A DNA stretch of 64,000 nt, taken from positions 231,988-295,987 of the forward strand of contig CANMMF010000008.1 of the NCBI GenBank assembly GCA_947498985.1, read 5' to 3'. Positions 8,226-16,606 of this stretch are shown piece after piece. How positions within the stretch are numbered: position 1 is the stretch's first letter; every line of letters starts with the position of its first letter. Both the position numbers and the translations under genes were made by a program. Source of the DNA: an uncultured Paracoccaceae bacterium. Lineage in GTDB: Bacteria > Pseudomonadota > Alphaproteobacteria > Rhodobacterales > Rhodobacteraceae. The notes under the pieces were generated by a model. It was not told the DNA's origin, did no database searches, and was given only the letters and a program-made list of their open reading frames with translations.

Positions 8226-8561
8226 ATGGAGCAAACCTCTGCCATCGCGGCCTTCGCGGCGCTTGCCCATCCCACGCGGCTGGACGTCTTTCGCCTGCTG
8301 GTGCGCAAGGCCCCGCACGGGGTTCCGTCGCTGACCCTGGCCGAAATGCTGCGGGCGAAACCCTCGACGCTGTCCGGGCATCTGGCGATCCTGAAGCGCG
8401 CCGGTCTTCTGACCAGCACCCGCCACCAGCGCGAAATCCGCTACGCCGCCAGCCTCCCGGCAATCAACGCTCTCGTGGCGTTTCTGCTGTCGGAGTGCTG
8501 TGACGGACGTATGGAGCATTGCCACGATATCCTGACGCTTCTGGGATCGGGCGAGCGCTGA
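8226..8561 (+). CDS. ArsR/SmtB family metalloregulator
   Basis: A 111-residue winged-HTH repressor: AFAALAHPTRLDVFRLLV (helix 1-2), LTLAEMLRAKPSTLSGHLAILKRAGLL (recognition helix, about 37-62), then the wing. A C-terminal cysteine cluster, Cys91-Cys92 and Cys99 (ECCDGRMEHC), resembles the As(III) site of the Acidithiobacillus-type ArsR (three C-terminal Cys) and not the classical CVC in the DNA-binding helix. Start ATG at 8226; upstream in-frame codons are antisense to the neighbouring gene region. It is divergent from the AqpS-like channel and is its likely repressor. Confidence 0.9.
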   Translation: MEQTSAIAAFAALAHPTRLDVFRLLVRKAPHGVPSLTLAEMLRAKPSTLSGHLAILKRAGLLTSTRHQREIRYAASLPAINALVAFLLSECCDGRMEHCHDILTLLGSGER

Positions 8562-8687
8562 GCCCCGTTTCGCGCGATCACCCGGCGCCGCAACCATCTG
8601 GTCCGGCCTCTGTCGCTTTGCGAAAAAAGCTCAAAGATCGCATATGTTCACGTGAATAACAGCGGCAAACCGCCGGGCAGCGGATCG

Positions 8688-9212
8688 ATGACGGACATCT
8701 TGACGGACCGGTGCCGAGCCTGGCTGACAGAGCTCGACCTGATCGCAGGGGCGGAGGTGCCACAGGCGCGCGCCCTCACCGGCGGCGTGGCAAGCGACAT
8801 TGCGGTCGTCAAGACGCGGACGCACAGCTATTGCGTGAAATTTGCGCGGCCCAAGCGCAAAGTCGATGCGGACTGGTTCGCGCCGGTGAATCGCAACGTC
8901 GCCGAACAAGCCTGGCTCGCATTTGCCGCCCACGCCGCGCCGGACTGCGCTGTGCGCATGTTCGGCCGCTCCGAGAGCGCGCATGGTTTTGCGATGGCGT
9001 ACCTCTCCGGCGAGGACGTCGAACTGTTGGAATCCGCCCTTTTCGCAGAAGCGCCTGCCGGGGCGCTGACCAATCTGAGCGGTCCGATCAACGACGCGCT
9101 CTCCGGTCTCGACGCCGCGGACCAGATGGCGGCGGACGGCACAATACTTGCGCTCGAGCCCAGCGCCACGCTGACCGGCCTGCTTGAAGGCGGGCGCGAG
9201 CCGACAGAATGA
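8688..9212 (+). pseudogene. Truncated/chimeric aminoglycoside phosphotransferase-family protein
   Basis: A 174-residue frame. Residues ~1-125 look like the N-lobe of an APH-family kinase (TGGVASDIAVV glycine-rich turn, YCVKFARPK with the ATP-binding Lys, then NRNVAEQAWLAF and FAMAYLSGEDVEL). The C-lobe with the catalytic HGD and DFD motifs is absent. From about residue 127 the sequence changes to an unrelated tail (INDALSGLDAADQMAADG ... EGGREPTE), so this is a fusion of a broken kinase with another fragment. Family members are roughly 300 residues or more. The stop overlaps the start of the next small gene by four bases (ATGA). It could still be expressed but cannot be an active kinase. Confidence 0.6.
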
Positions 9213-9352
9213 CAAAGCTTGTCGCGCTGGGCCTGTGGGCTTGCCGGTGGTGCGGCGACGAACTCAGCCATGACAAACGCTCAGACGCGAGGTATTGCCG
9301 GGAAACATGCCGGAAGGCGGCGGCGAGGGAACGTAGAAAACTCAGGCTGTAA
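9209..9352 (+). CDS. Small zinc-ribbon protein (47 residues)
   Basis: A short gene coding CRWCGDELSHDKRSDARYC preceded by a short hydrophobic start and followed by RETCRKAAARERRK. The pattern C-x2-C-G-x(n)-R-x-DA-R-Y-C-x3-C-R-x-A is a common stand-alone four-cysteine zinc ribbon in phage and mobile-element contexts, with a basic tail that suits nucleic-acid contact. Its ATG overlaps the stop of the chimeric phosphotransferase frame by 4 bp, indicating coupled translation. Function unknown. Confidence 0.65.
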   Translation: MTKLVALGLWACRWCGDELSHDKRSDARYCRETCRKAAARERRKLRL

Positions 9353-9362
9353 CGCCCCTGAG

Positions 9363-9665
9363 TTACTGTCGAAAAAATCCTTTCTCGCACCAGTAATCCA
9401 CTTTCACCCCCGGTTGGCTTTCGAAAAGCGATGCAGCGATGGTGCAATTGGACCAGTTGTAGTCGAAGGTCGTTTCGTTGCTAGTCCGGTCAGCAGCGTC
9501 GAATGTGGCGATGTGAAACCGCGCGCCGTCAATGGCGACGCTACTTCGGTATAACGTGGCAACGGACTCATTGTCGGAGGCCTGTGCCATACACATACCT
9601 GACGGCAGAACGGTCACGGCAAGTTTCGCCGTTGTTCGAACTAACCATGCGATGGGATGGTGCAT
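9363..9665 (-). CDS. Small secreted hypothetical protein
   Basis: A 100-residue protein with a probable signal peptide (hydrophobic stretch WLVRTTAKLAVTVLPSGMCMAQA, cleavage near residue 29) and a mature domain of about 70 residues containing VATLYRSSVAIDGARFHIATFDA and a C-terminal WCEKGFFR. Mature Cys residues (in NCTIAA and YWCEKG) could form one disulfide. Similar short periplasmic proteins of unknown function occur in Rhodobacteraceae, as recalled. It is convergent with the zinc-ribbon gene (10 bp gap). No function can be assigned. Confidence 0.6.
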   Translation of the reverse strand: MHHPIAWLVRTTAKLAVTVLPSGMCMAQASDNESVATLYRSSVAIDGARFHIATFDAADRTSNETTFDYNWSNCTIAASLFESQPGVKVDYWCEKGFFRQ

Positions 9666-9935
9666 TTTGGCGGGTCCTTATCGCCATGGCCCACAGGTCA
9701 AATCAGAATTCAACCACAATGGGCGGATTCGAGCAACAACCGGCCCCAAAGGTTCTCTCAGCCCGAGGCCCAGCTTGTGCGGCGGGCAGTCAGTCGCGCC
9801 GAAAGCGGCAAACGCTAGGTTCACGAATTCCACCACGTTCCGGGGCAAGCGCCGTCGCGGTGGGGATACGCTGGGGCAGCGCTTTATCTAAATCAAGCTT
9901 TATCAACTAAAAATCAGCAGCTTATACGGATTATG

Positions 9936-10010
9936 TGGCAGCCCGTAGGGGAATCGAACCCCTCTTTCCAGGTTGAAAACCTGGCGTCCTAACCGATAGA
10001 CGAACGGGCC
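9936..10010 (-). tRNA. tRNA-Glu (anticodon TTC)
   Basis: Read on the minus strand: a 7-bp acceptor stem (GGCCCGT pairing with ACGGGCT, with one G-T pair), anticodon stem CCAGG/CCTGG with loop TTTTCAA (anticodon TTC), T-arm GGGG-TTCGATT-CCCC and an encoded CCA end. It lies 145 bp downstream of recJ on the same strand, an arrangement common in Rhodobacterales. Confidence 0.97.
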
Positions 10011-10155
10011 AAACCGTGGCGTGAGGCGGGTTCTATGAAATGTGCCGCGCACGTGCAAGCGAAAATTTCGCGATTTCGAGGGTTTCGGCGCGCGCCCGGC
10101 AACCGCGCAAATCACCCGCCTTTTCTGCGCGGCACCCGCCGCGCGGAGCCGCGCG

Positions 10156-11898
10156 CTACCCCGCCGGTGCGGCGTCTTCGAGGCGCAGTTGCACGGCCCG
10201 CCTGCCGCCCCACTCGTTGATCTCCAACCGGCCCGCCAGATGGAACCGGGCGCCCGCATGCGCCGTCAAAGCCCCGCCCAGCGGCCCGTCGAAGGCGCCA
10301 AAGGAAATCGCGTCGATCTTGCCACCCAACCCGTCGTTGCAGCTGAGCTTCAGATGACCCGAGCCGACCTCGCGGGCATAGCCGATCTGCACGTCGGAGA
10401 TCGCAAATCGCGGCGCGCGCGCGCCCTGACCAAAGGGGCCCGCGCGCTCGATCTCATCGAGCAGCTCCACCGTCGCGGCACCGGGCATCAGCATGCCATC
10501 GAGCCGCAGATCCGCTGCCCCGCCCTGCCCCGCGCCCTGCTTTTCCAGCAGCTCCGAAAGCCGCGCCATGGCGTCCTCCAGCCGGTCCTGCGCCACCGTG
10601 AGACCTGCCGCCATCCGGTGCCCGCCGCCCTTGATCAGCAGCCCTTCGGCCGCCAGCCGCTGCACCGATGCGCCCAGATCGACCCCGGTCACCGAGCGCC
10701 CCGAGCCTTTGCCTTCACCGCCCTCGAGCCCGATCACCACCGCCGGACGGCCGGTCTGTTCCTTGAGCCGCGCGGCCACGATGCCCACGACGCCGGGATG
10801 CCAGCCTTCGCCCGCCGCCCAGACCAGCGGCGCCTCGAGCCCACGCGCCTCGGCCTGCACCAGGGCCGCGGCGCGCACCGATGCCTCGATCTCGCGCCGC
10901 TCGGTGTTGAGCTCGTGCAGCCGTTCGGCCATTGCCCGCGCCTCGTGCGGATCGTCGCAGGCCAGAAGCCGCGCGCCGAGATCGGCCTTGCCGATCCGAC
11001 CCCCCGCATTCACGCGCGGGCCCAGCACATAGCCCAGATGATAGGCCGAGGGCGCGGTCTCGAGCCGCGCCACATCCGACAGCGCCACCAGCCCCACCCG
11101 TGCCCGCCGCGCCATCACGCTCAGCCCCTGCCGCACCAGCGCGCGGTTCACACCCTTGAGCGGGGCCACATCGGCCACCGTCGCCAGCGCCACCAGATCC
11201 AGCATCGCCATCAGGTCGGGCCCGCGCCTGCCTGCCTCACGCAATTGCCGCCCGGCCTCGACCAGCATCAGAAACACCACCGCCGCGGCACAAAGATGCG
11301 CCAGCGCGCCATCCTCGTCCTGCCGGTTGGGGTTCACCACGGCCACGGCATCGGGCAGCGTCTCGCCGCCGAGGTGGTGATCCAGAATGACCACATCGGC
11401 GCCCTCAGCCGCGGCAATCGCGTCATGCGACAGCGTCCCGCAATCCACGCAGACAATCAGATCGTGCCCCCCGGCCAGCGCGCGCATGGCGTCCGGGTTG
11501 GGCCCATAGCCTTCGTCGATGCGATCGGGCACGTAAAGCGTCGCCGCCCGCCCCATCTGCCGCAGCCAGTCGATCAGCAGCGCCGCGGAGCTGCCGCCAT
11601 CGACGTCGTAATCGGCAAAGACCGCGATCTGTTCGCGCCGCTCGACCGCCGCCAGAAACCGCGCCGCCGCGCGCTCCATGTCGCGCAGGCTGCGCGGGTC
11701 TGGCAGAAGATCGCGCAGCTTGGGCTCCAGATACCCCGCGGTCTCACCGGCGGGCACCCCCAGACGCGCCAGCACGCCGCAAAGCGCAGGCGGCAGACCG
11801 GTCTGCTGCGCCATCGCTTCGGCCAGACGCGCGACCTCGACATCCGGGCCAAGCCAGCGTCGTCCGGTCAGGCTGTGTTCGACGCCGAGATAGCTCAC
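10156..11898 (-). CDS. recJ: Single-stranded-DNA-specific exonuclease RecJ
   Basis: A 580-residue DHH-superfamily 5'-3' ssDNA exonuclease acting in recombination repair and mismatch excision. Motifs: DYDVDG (Asp97-Asp101 region), VCVDCG (motif II, about 149-154), ILDHHLGG (DHH at 173-175), an Asn-Arg-rich segment, then the DHHA1 domain with NAGGRIGKADLG and GGGHRMAAG, and a C-terminal OB-fold region. Length is normal for the family. It follows glpX after 78 bp in the hom-glpX-recJ order. Metal-binding residues appear intact. Confidence 0.97.
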   Translation of the reverse strand: MSYLGVEHSLTGRRWLGPDVEVARLAEAMAQQTGLPPALCGVLARLGVPAGETAGYLEPKLRDLLPDPRSLRDMERAAARFLAAVERREQIAVFADYDVDGGSSAALLIDWLRQMGRAATLYVPDRIDEGYGPNPDAMRALAGGHDLIVCVDCGTLSHDAIAAAEGADVVILDHHLGGETLPDAVAVVNPNRQDEDGALAHLCAAAVVFLMLVEAGRQLREAGRRGPDLMAMLDLVALATVADVAPLKGVNRALVRQGLSVMARRARVGLVALSDVARLETAPSAYHLGYVLGPRVNAGGRIGKADLGARLLACDDPHEARAMAERLHELNTERREIEASVRAAALVQAEARGLEAPLVWAAGEGWHPGVVGIVAARLKEQTGRPAVVIGLEGGEGKGSGRSVTGVDLGASVQRLAAEGLLIKGGGHRMAAGLTVAQDRLEDAMARLSELLEKQGAGQGGAADLRLDGMLMPGAATVELLDEIERAGPFGQGARAPRFAISDVQIGYAREVGSGHLKLSCNDGLGGKIDAISFGAFDGPLGGALTAHAGARFHLAGRLEINEWGGRRAVQLRLEDAAPAG

Positions 11899-11976
11899 TG
11901 CGCTCCCTGTTTCTTTGGGCCAAAAATACTCCCGGGGGAGTCGCCGCTTGCGGCGACGGGGGCAGCGCCCCCTCTT

Positions 11977-12948
11977 TCAGGCGGTCCGCGTGGGGTTGCG
12001 ATAGACCATGCGCCGCAGCGATCCGGTCTTGGAGCGCATCAGCAGCGTCTCGGTGGTCAGATAGCCGACCTCGCGCTTGATCCCCGGCAGCAGCGACCCG
12101 CTGGTCACACCGGTTGCGGCAAAGATTACGTTGTCGGTCACCATGTCGTCGCGGGTATAGATCCGGTCGAGATCCTCGATCCCGGCCTTGGCCGCGCGGC
12201 CCCGCTCATCGTCGTTGCGAAAAAGAAGCCGGCCGAAGATCTGCCCGCCCATGCATTTCAGCGCCGCGGCGGCCAGCACCCCCTCGGGCGCGCCGCCTGA
12301 GCCCATATACATGTCGATGCCGGTCACATGCGGCTCGGCGCAATGCATCACACCGGCCACGTCGCCGTCGGTGATCAGCCGGATCCCCGCCCCGGTGGAG
12401 CGGACCTCGGCGATCATGTCCTCGTGCCGGGGCCGTTCGAGAATGCAGACGGTGATATCGGTGGCCCCGCAGCGCTTTGCGCGGGCCAGCGTCTCGACCC
12501 GCTCCCTGGGGCTCATGTCGAGCGAGACGACGCCCTCGTCGAACCCCGGACCCACGGCAAGCTTGTCCATATAGACATCCGGGGCGTGCAGCATGGTGCC
12601 GCGCGGGCCCATTGCGATCACCGTCAGCGCGTTGGGCATGTCCTTGGCGGTGAGCGTGGTGCCCTCAAGCGGGTCGAGCGCGATGTCCACGCCAGGGCCG
12701 TTGCCGCTGCCCACCTCCTCGCCGATATAGAGCATCGGCGCCTCGTCGCGCTCACCCTCGCCGATCACCACGACACCTTTGATATCAAGCCGGTTGAGCT
12801 GCTCGCGCATGGCGTTCACGGCGGCCTGATCGGCGGATTTCTCATCGCCGCGCCCGATCCAGTCCGCGCTTGCAATCGCCGCCTGCTCGGCGACACGGGC
12901 CAGCCCCAGCGACAACATCCGGTCATTGAAATCGATGTGTTTGGACAT
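11977..12948 (-). CDS. glpX: Class II fructose-1,6-bisphosphatase
   Basis: A 323-residue GlpX-type phosphatase hydrolysing fructose-1,6-bisphosphate in gluconeogenesis (and sedoheptulose bisphosphate in some bacteria). Motifs: VVIGEGERDEAPMLY (61-74) with metal-binding acidic residues, DPLEGTTLT (92-100), and YMGSGGAPEGVLAAAALKC. The start was set at the ATG preceded by AGGAAAGG; an in-frame extension upstream is rejected. It lies between hom (182 bp upstream) and recJ, probably in one unit. Confidence 0.97.
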   Translation of the reverse strand: MSKHIDFNDRMLSLGLARVAEQAAIASADWIGRGDEKSADQAAVNAMREQLNRLDIKGVVVIGEGERDEAPMLYIGEEVGSGNGPGVDIALDPLEGTTLTAKDMPNALTVIAMGPRGTMLHAPDVYMDKLAVGPGFDEGVVSLDMSPRERVETLARAKRCGATDITVCILERPRHEDMIAEVRSTGAGIRLITDGDVAGVMHCAEPHVTGIDMYMGSGGAPEGVLAAAALKCMGGQIFGRLLFRNDDERGRAAKAGIEDLDRIYTRDDMVTDNVIFAATGVTSGSLLPGIKREVGYLTTETLLMRSKTGSLRRMVYRNPTRTA

Positions 12949-13130
12949 GGGCGGGCCTTTCCTGGGCAGCTTCACTTCGTTCAGGCGCGATCTAGCCCGA
13001 CCGCAGCGCCGCGGGCAAGGCCGCAATGCGCGCCCCGGCCCGGCAGGGCGTCATCGCGCCCCGGCAGACGGGCCATTGCCGGATATCTCGGAGGACGCCT
13101 GTTGGCCGGGCGACCCCGCTCGCCAACGCG

Positions 13131-14417
13131 TCAGACTTCCTCGATACGCAACGCCACCGGGTCGCCGGAAAGCACGCCGGTCGCGCCCATGCCCGCCAGT
13201 GCCTCGTCGAGCGCCGCGCGCGTGGTCTTGTGGGTCACGATCAGCACCGGGGCGGTGTCGGCGGCGTGATCGTATTGCCGCATCCGGTTGATCGACACGC
13301 CCGCCTCTCCCAGCACCGTGGCGATCTTGGCCAGAGCGCCGGGTTTGTCCATCAGCCCGACGCGCAGGTAATAGGCCGCGGGCGTCGTGGCCTTGGCCGG
13401 GGTGGCGCGTTTCAGCGACGTGGCGGGCTGGCCAAAGGTGGAAAGCCGCGTGCCCCGCGCGATGTCGAGCACGTCGCCCATCACCGCGCTGGCCGTCGGT
13501 CCCTCACCCGCGCCCGCGCCGCGCAGAACGATCTGGCCCACCTGATCGCCCTCGATCACCACCATGTTTGTGCCGCCCACCAACTGCCCGAGCGGAGAGG
13601 TCGCGGGCACCAGACAGGGCGCCATCGACTGCTCGAGCCCGCGCCCGGTCAACCGCGAGACCCCCAGCAGTTTGATCCGGTAGCCCATGTCACCGGCCTG
13701 TCGGATATCCTCGATGCTGACGCGCCCGATGCCCTCGAGCTCCACCGCGCCGAAATCGACCTGCGTGCCATAGGCAATCGCGGCCAGCAGCGACAGTTTG
13801 TGACCGGCATCGATGCCGCCGACATCGAGATCGGGATCGGCCTCGAGATAACCCAGCCCGTCGGCCTCGGCAAAGGCCTCGTCATAGCTGAGCCCGGCAT
13901 CCTCCATCCGGGTCAGGATGTAGTTGCAGGTGCCGTTCATCACACCCATCACGCGGGTCACGTCATTGGCCGCCAGCCCTTCGGTCAGCGCCTTGATGAC
14001 CGGGATGCCGCCCGCCACCGCCGCCTCGAAGCGCAGCACCGCGCCCTTGTCCTCGGCCAGTTGCGCCAGCGCCTGGCCGTGATGGGCCAGCAGCGCCTTG
14101 TTGGCGGTGACCACGTCCTTGCCCGCCGAAAGCGCGGCCTCCACCGCGGCCTTGGCGGGGCCGTCCTCGCCGCCCATCAGCTCGACAAACACATCCACAT
14201 CGTCGCGCGTCGCGAGTGCGACGGGATCGTCTTCCCACCCGTAAGAGCCAAGATTGACACCCCGGTCCTTGCCGCGGCTGCGCGCCGAGACGGTGCTGAT
14301 CTCGATCGGGCGGCCGGAGCGTTCGGCCAGCAAAGCCGCTTTCTGGCGCACGATCTTCACGACACCGGCGCCAACGGTCCCCAGACCGGCTATTCCAAGA
14401 CGAAGGGGGCTGGACAT
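13131..14417 (-). CDS. hom: Homoserine dehydrogenase with C-terminal ACT domain
   Basis: A 428-residue enzyme reducing aspartate semialdehyde to homoserine for threonine and methionine synthesis. The N-terminal Rossmann motif GIAGLGTVGAGVV is at about 9-21; the catalytic domain contains VMNGTCNYIL and GYLEADPDLDVGGIDAGHKL; the last ~80 residues (AAYYLRVGLMDKPGALAKIATVLGEAGVSI) form an ACT domain for threonine feedback. The start ATG at 14417 has AAGGAG eight bases upstream and is preferred over one ten codons earlier. Confidence 0.97.
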   Translation of the reverse strand: MSSPLRLGIAGLGTVGAGVVKIVRQKAALLAERSGRPIEISTVSARSRGKDRGVNLGSYGWEDDPVALATRDDVDVFVELMGGEDGPAKAAVEAALSAGKDVVTANKALLAHHGQALAQLAEDKGAVLRFEAAVAGGIPVIKALTEGLAANDVTRVMGVMNGTCNYILTRMEDAGLSYDEAFAEADGLGYLEADPDLDVGGIDAGHKLSLLAAIAYGTQVDFGAVELEGIGRVSIEDIRQAGDMGYRIKLLGVSRLTGRGLEQSMAPCLVPATSPLGQLVGGTNMVVIEGDQVGQIVLRGAGAGEGPTASAVMGDVLDIARGTRLSTFGQPATSLKRATPAKATTPAAYYLRVGLMDKPGALAKIATVLGEAGVSINRMRQYDHAADTAPVLIVTHKTTRAALDEALAGMGATGVLSGDPVALRIEEV

Positions 14418-14532
14418 GGGGGCGGCTCCTTTGTGCGCTGTGCTCAAACCCCGTTAGCCGCTCTGCCCGGAGGGTGCAACGCAAGAGCGCCGGTTTGCCA
14501 TCATCCATTGCGGCGCGTGGCGCTTGGCGCGG

Positions 14533-14847
14533 CTATTGGCGCCGCAACGCCTCGGCGCGCTGGCGCAGCCGAGCGGCGCGCGCGTCGATGCCGGCAGGGC
14601 CGACCCGGGCCGATTGCAGACGGCTCGCCCTGGCGCGCAAGCCCGCCACCCGGCCCTCGATCTGACCGATCACCGCGGCATTGGCCCGCGGCGGCGCGCC
14701 GTCCAGCAAGGTGTCGAGCGGCACCAGCGCGGGATAGGGCGCATCGGCCACACCCGGCGTGCGGGTGCTGTCCAGCTCGGGGAACTGGGTGCAGGCGGTC
14801 AGGGCCAGAAGCAGGCCGCAGCAGGTCAGGCGCGTGAAGCGTCGCAT
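14533..14847 (-). CDS. Putative lipoprotein
   Basis: A 104-residue protein with a lipoprotein signal: MRRFTRLTCCGLLLALTAC, lipobox LTAC with Cys19 as the lipidated residue, followed by TQFPELD. The mature part has a short conserved-looking segment (DAPYPALVPLDTLL) and an Arg/Ala-rich C-terminal helix likely to be coiled (RVAGLRARASRLQSARV ... RAARLRQRAEAL). Probably envelope-attached; function unknown. It lies upstream of hom on the same strand, with the hom start about 115 bp away. Confidence 0.72.
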   Translation of the reverse strand: MRRFTRLTCCGLLLALTACTQFPELDSTRTPGVADAPYPALVPLDTLLDGAPPRANAAVIGQIEGRVAGLRARASRLQSARVGPAGIDARAARLRQRAEALRRQ

Positions 14848-14929
14848 GCCCCTGTCATGCCGCAGTCCCGGCGCGCAGGCAAGTCGCCGCAGCACCGGAG
14901 GCCTGAGCATGGCGCGTTTGCGCCCTTGG

Positions 14930-14949
14930 ATCTGAACGCGCGTTCAGAT
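14930..14949. promoter_or_regulatory. Perfect 20-bp palindrome, TetR operator
   Basis: The half-site ATCTGAACGC is followed immediately by its exact reverse complement. The core GAACG-CG-CGTTC type is a classical TetR-family operator. It ends 11 bp before the TetR start codon, so it would block its own promoter or early transcription. The divergent lipoprotein gene starts about 80 bp away and may share control. Confidence 0.75.
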
Positions 14950-14960
14950 ACCCTGCCCGC

Positions 14961-15548
14961 ATGGCACGCACCCAAGGCAGTCACTCCCAGATCACCGGTC
15001 CGCGCGTGCGCGGGGCAGCGCTGAAACTCTTTGCCAAACATGGCTTTGCCGCAGTGTCGATGCGCCAGATCGCGCGCGAGGTGGGGGTGCAGGCGGGCGC
15101 GCTTTACAATTACACACCCGACAAGCAGGCGCTGCTCTTCTCGCTGCTGAAAGGCCATATGGTGGAGCTGCACGACGCGCTCGACGCCTTGCCGGAGAGC
15201 GACACCCCGCTGGCGCGGCTCGAGGCGTTTGTGCGGTTTCACATCGCCTTCCATCTCGACCGGCCCGAGGCGGTCTTTATCTCCTACATGGAGCTGCGCA
15301 ATCTCGAGCCGGAAAATTTCGAGGTGATCGAAGGCCTGCGGCGGCGCTACGAGGACGCGCTCGAGGCGGTGCTGACGGACGGGCGGGACGCGTGTGTCTT
15401 TGACGTGCCCGACACCAAGATCACCACGCTCGCGGTGATCGCCATGCTCACCGGCGTGACCACCTGGTACCGCGCGGGCGGGCGGCTTTCGGTGGCCGAG
15501 GTCCAGCAGATCTACTGGGACATGGTGCGCAAAGCGGTGCGCGCCTGA
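14961..15548 (+). CDS. TetR family transcriptional regulator
   Basis: A 195-residue regulator. N-terminal HTH: RGAALKLFAKHGFAAVSMRQIAREVGVQAGALYNYTPDKQALLFSLL (about 17-64), a textbook TetR DNA-binding domain. The C-terminal ligand domain (VRFHIAFHLDRPEAVFISYMELRNLEPENF) is like regulators of acyl-CoA or fatty-acid degradation genes. A perfect 20-bp palindrome sits directly upstream, indicating autorepression. Its target pathway is not apparent in the neighbourhood; it is convergent with a cytochrome gene. Confidence 0.95.
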   Translation: MARTQGSHSQITGPRVRGAALKLFAKHGFAAVSMRQIAREVGVQAGALYNYTPDKQALLFSLLKGHMVELHDALDALPESDTPLARLEAFVRFHIAFHLDRPEAVFISYMELRNLEPENFEVIEGLRRRYEDALEAVLTDGRDACVFDVPDTKITTLAVIAMLTGVTTWYRAGGRLSVAEVQQIYWDMVRKAVRA

Positions 15549-15560
15549 GCGCGCCGCCCC

Positions 15561-15971
15561 TCAGCGGGTCTGCTGGATCGATTCGAGATATTCCAGCAAG
15601 GCGATCAGCTTGCGCGGTGTCGGCGTGAGGATCCCGTCGCCGGAATCGAACGGCAGCAGATCGCCCTTCAGAAGCTCGCCGAACTCCGGCATGTTCGGCC
15701 CGTCGAGATCGGAGCGCGCATAGCCGTCGATGGTCGACATCACCCGGGCGCGGGGGAACACATCGTCGTTGCGCAGCTGGATCAGCGTCAGATTGGCGGG
15801 CGCCTTGGTCATGCTGCGCGCCATCTCGCCGTCGCCCTTGCCATCCGCGCCGTGGCAGACCGCGCAGTTTTCCATGAACAACCCGCGCCCGTCCGAGGCG
15901 ACCGGCATCTCTGCTTCCATGCAGGCCGCCAGCGCCAGCGGCGCGGCAAGTGTGATCCAGATGAGACGCAT
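15561..15971 (-). CDS. Membrane-anchored c-type cytochrome (lipoprotein)
   Basis: A 136-residue small monohaem cytochrome c. A lipobox (LALAAC, Cys17) suggests anchoring in the periplasmic membrane face. The haem-binding motif CAVCH is at about residues 36-40 (ENCAVCHGADGKGDG), and the distal methionine is probably in the ARSDLDGPNMPEFGELL segment. The start has GAGGAGGG upstream. It is likely an electron carrier or an orphan cytochrome; no oxidase partner is nearby. It ends 12 bp from the convergent TetR gene. Confidence 0.85.
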   Translation of the reverse strand: MRLIWITLAAPLALAACMEAEMPVASDGRGLFMENCAVCHGADGKGDGEMARSMTKAPANLTLIQLRNDDVFPRARVMSTIDGYARSDLDGPNMPEFGELLKGDLLPFDSGDGILTPTPRKLIALLEYLESIQQTR

Positions 15972-16176
15972 GCGGCAGGGCCCTCCTCGCAGCTCTCCCC
16001 TTGGTCGCAAGCCGCGCGCGGCGGCGCAAGCCCCGTCTTGCACCTGCGTCCGCATGTGCGGGGCTTTGCCGCAAATCCCGCCCGGTTGCGCGCCGTTTTC
16101 GCGGGTGACAATCCGCGTGCGCACCGCCATGGTGAGCGCGGGCAACGCCGCCCGCGACCGATCCACGAGGGATGTC

Positions 16177-16599
16177 ATGCTCGACACCGCCACCGCGCAG
16201 AGCCTGCTGGCCGAGAATTTCGCGCCGTGGGTGCAGGCGCTCGACATCACGGTCGAGCGGATCGATGCCGAGGGGGCCGCACTCGGCATTCCGGTCACCG
16301 ACGATATCGCGCGGGTCGGCGGGATTGTCTGCGGACAGGCGCTGGCGACGCTGGCCGACACCTCGATGGTCTTTGCCGCGGCCGGGCACCTGGGTGTCTT
16401 CACGCCGGTCGCCACCACCAATCTGGAGACGCGGTTCCTGACCGCTGCCCGCGGCACACGGGTGCTGTGCGAGGCGCAGGTGATCCGCGCCGGGCGGGCG
16501 TTGCTCTTTGCCGAAGCGCGGCTTTCGGCGCAGCCCTCGGGCAAGCCGGTCGCCGCGGCCAGCGCCACGTTCTACAATCCGCAACCGGACAGGGGCTGA
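16177..16599 (+). CDS. PaaI-family (hotdog-fold) thioesterase
   Basis: A 140-residue hotdog-fold protein. It has the PaaI-type block GGIVCGQALATLADTSMVFAA (substrate/CoA pocket helix) followed by TNLETRFLTAARGTRVLCEAQVIRAGRALLFAEARL. Such enzymes hydrolyse acyl-CoA thioesters, often aromatic or aberrant ones, as homotetramers. The start ATG has GAGGG upstream. The next gene (DMT transporter) begins 7 bp after its stop, so they form one unit. Substrate unknown. Confidence 0.88.
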   Translation: MLDTATAQSLLAENFAPWVQALDITVERIDAEGAALGIPVTDDIARVGGIVCGQALATLADTSMVFAAAGHLGVFTPVATTNLETRFLTAARGTRVLCEAQVIRAGRALLFAEARLSAQPSGKPVAAASATFYNPQPDRG

Positions 16600-16606
16600 C
16601 CCGGCC

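Noticed and set aside
10042..12300. A 752-codon open frame opposite recJ/glpX
   Set aside because: High-GC DNA gives long antisense open frames. The minus-strand products are clear RecJ and GlpX with all motifs; the plus-strand translation is His/Arg/Pro-rich and resembles nothing.
13026..14837. A 603-codon open frame opposite hom
   Set aside because: Same cause; hom on the minus strand has full motifs and a ribosome-binding site.
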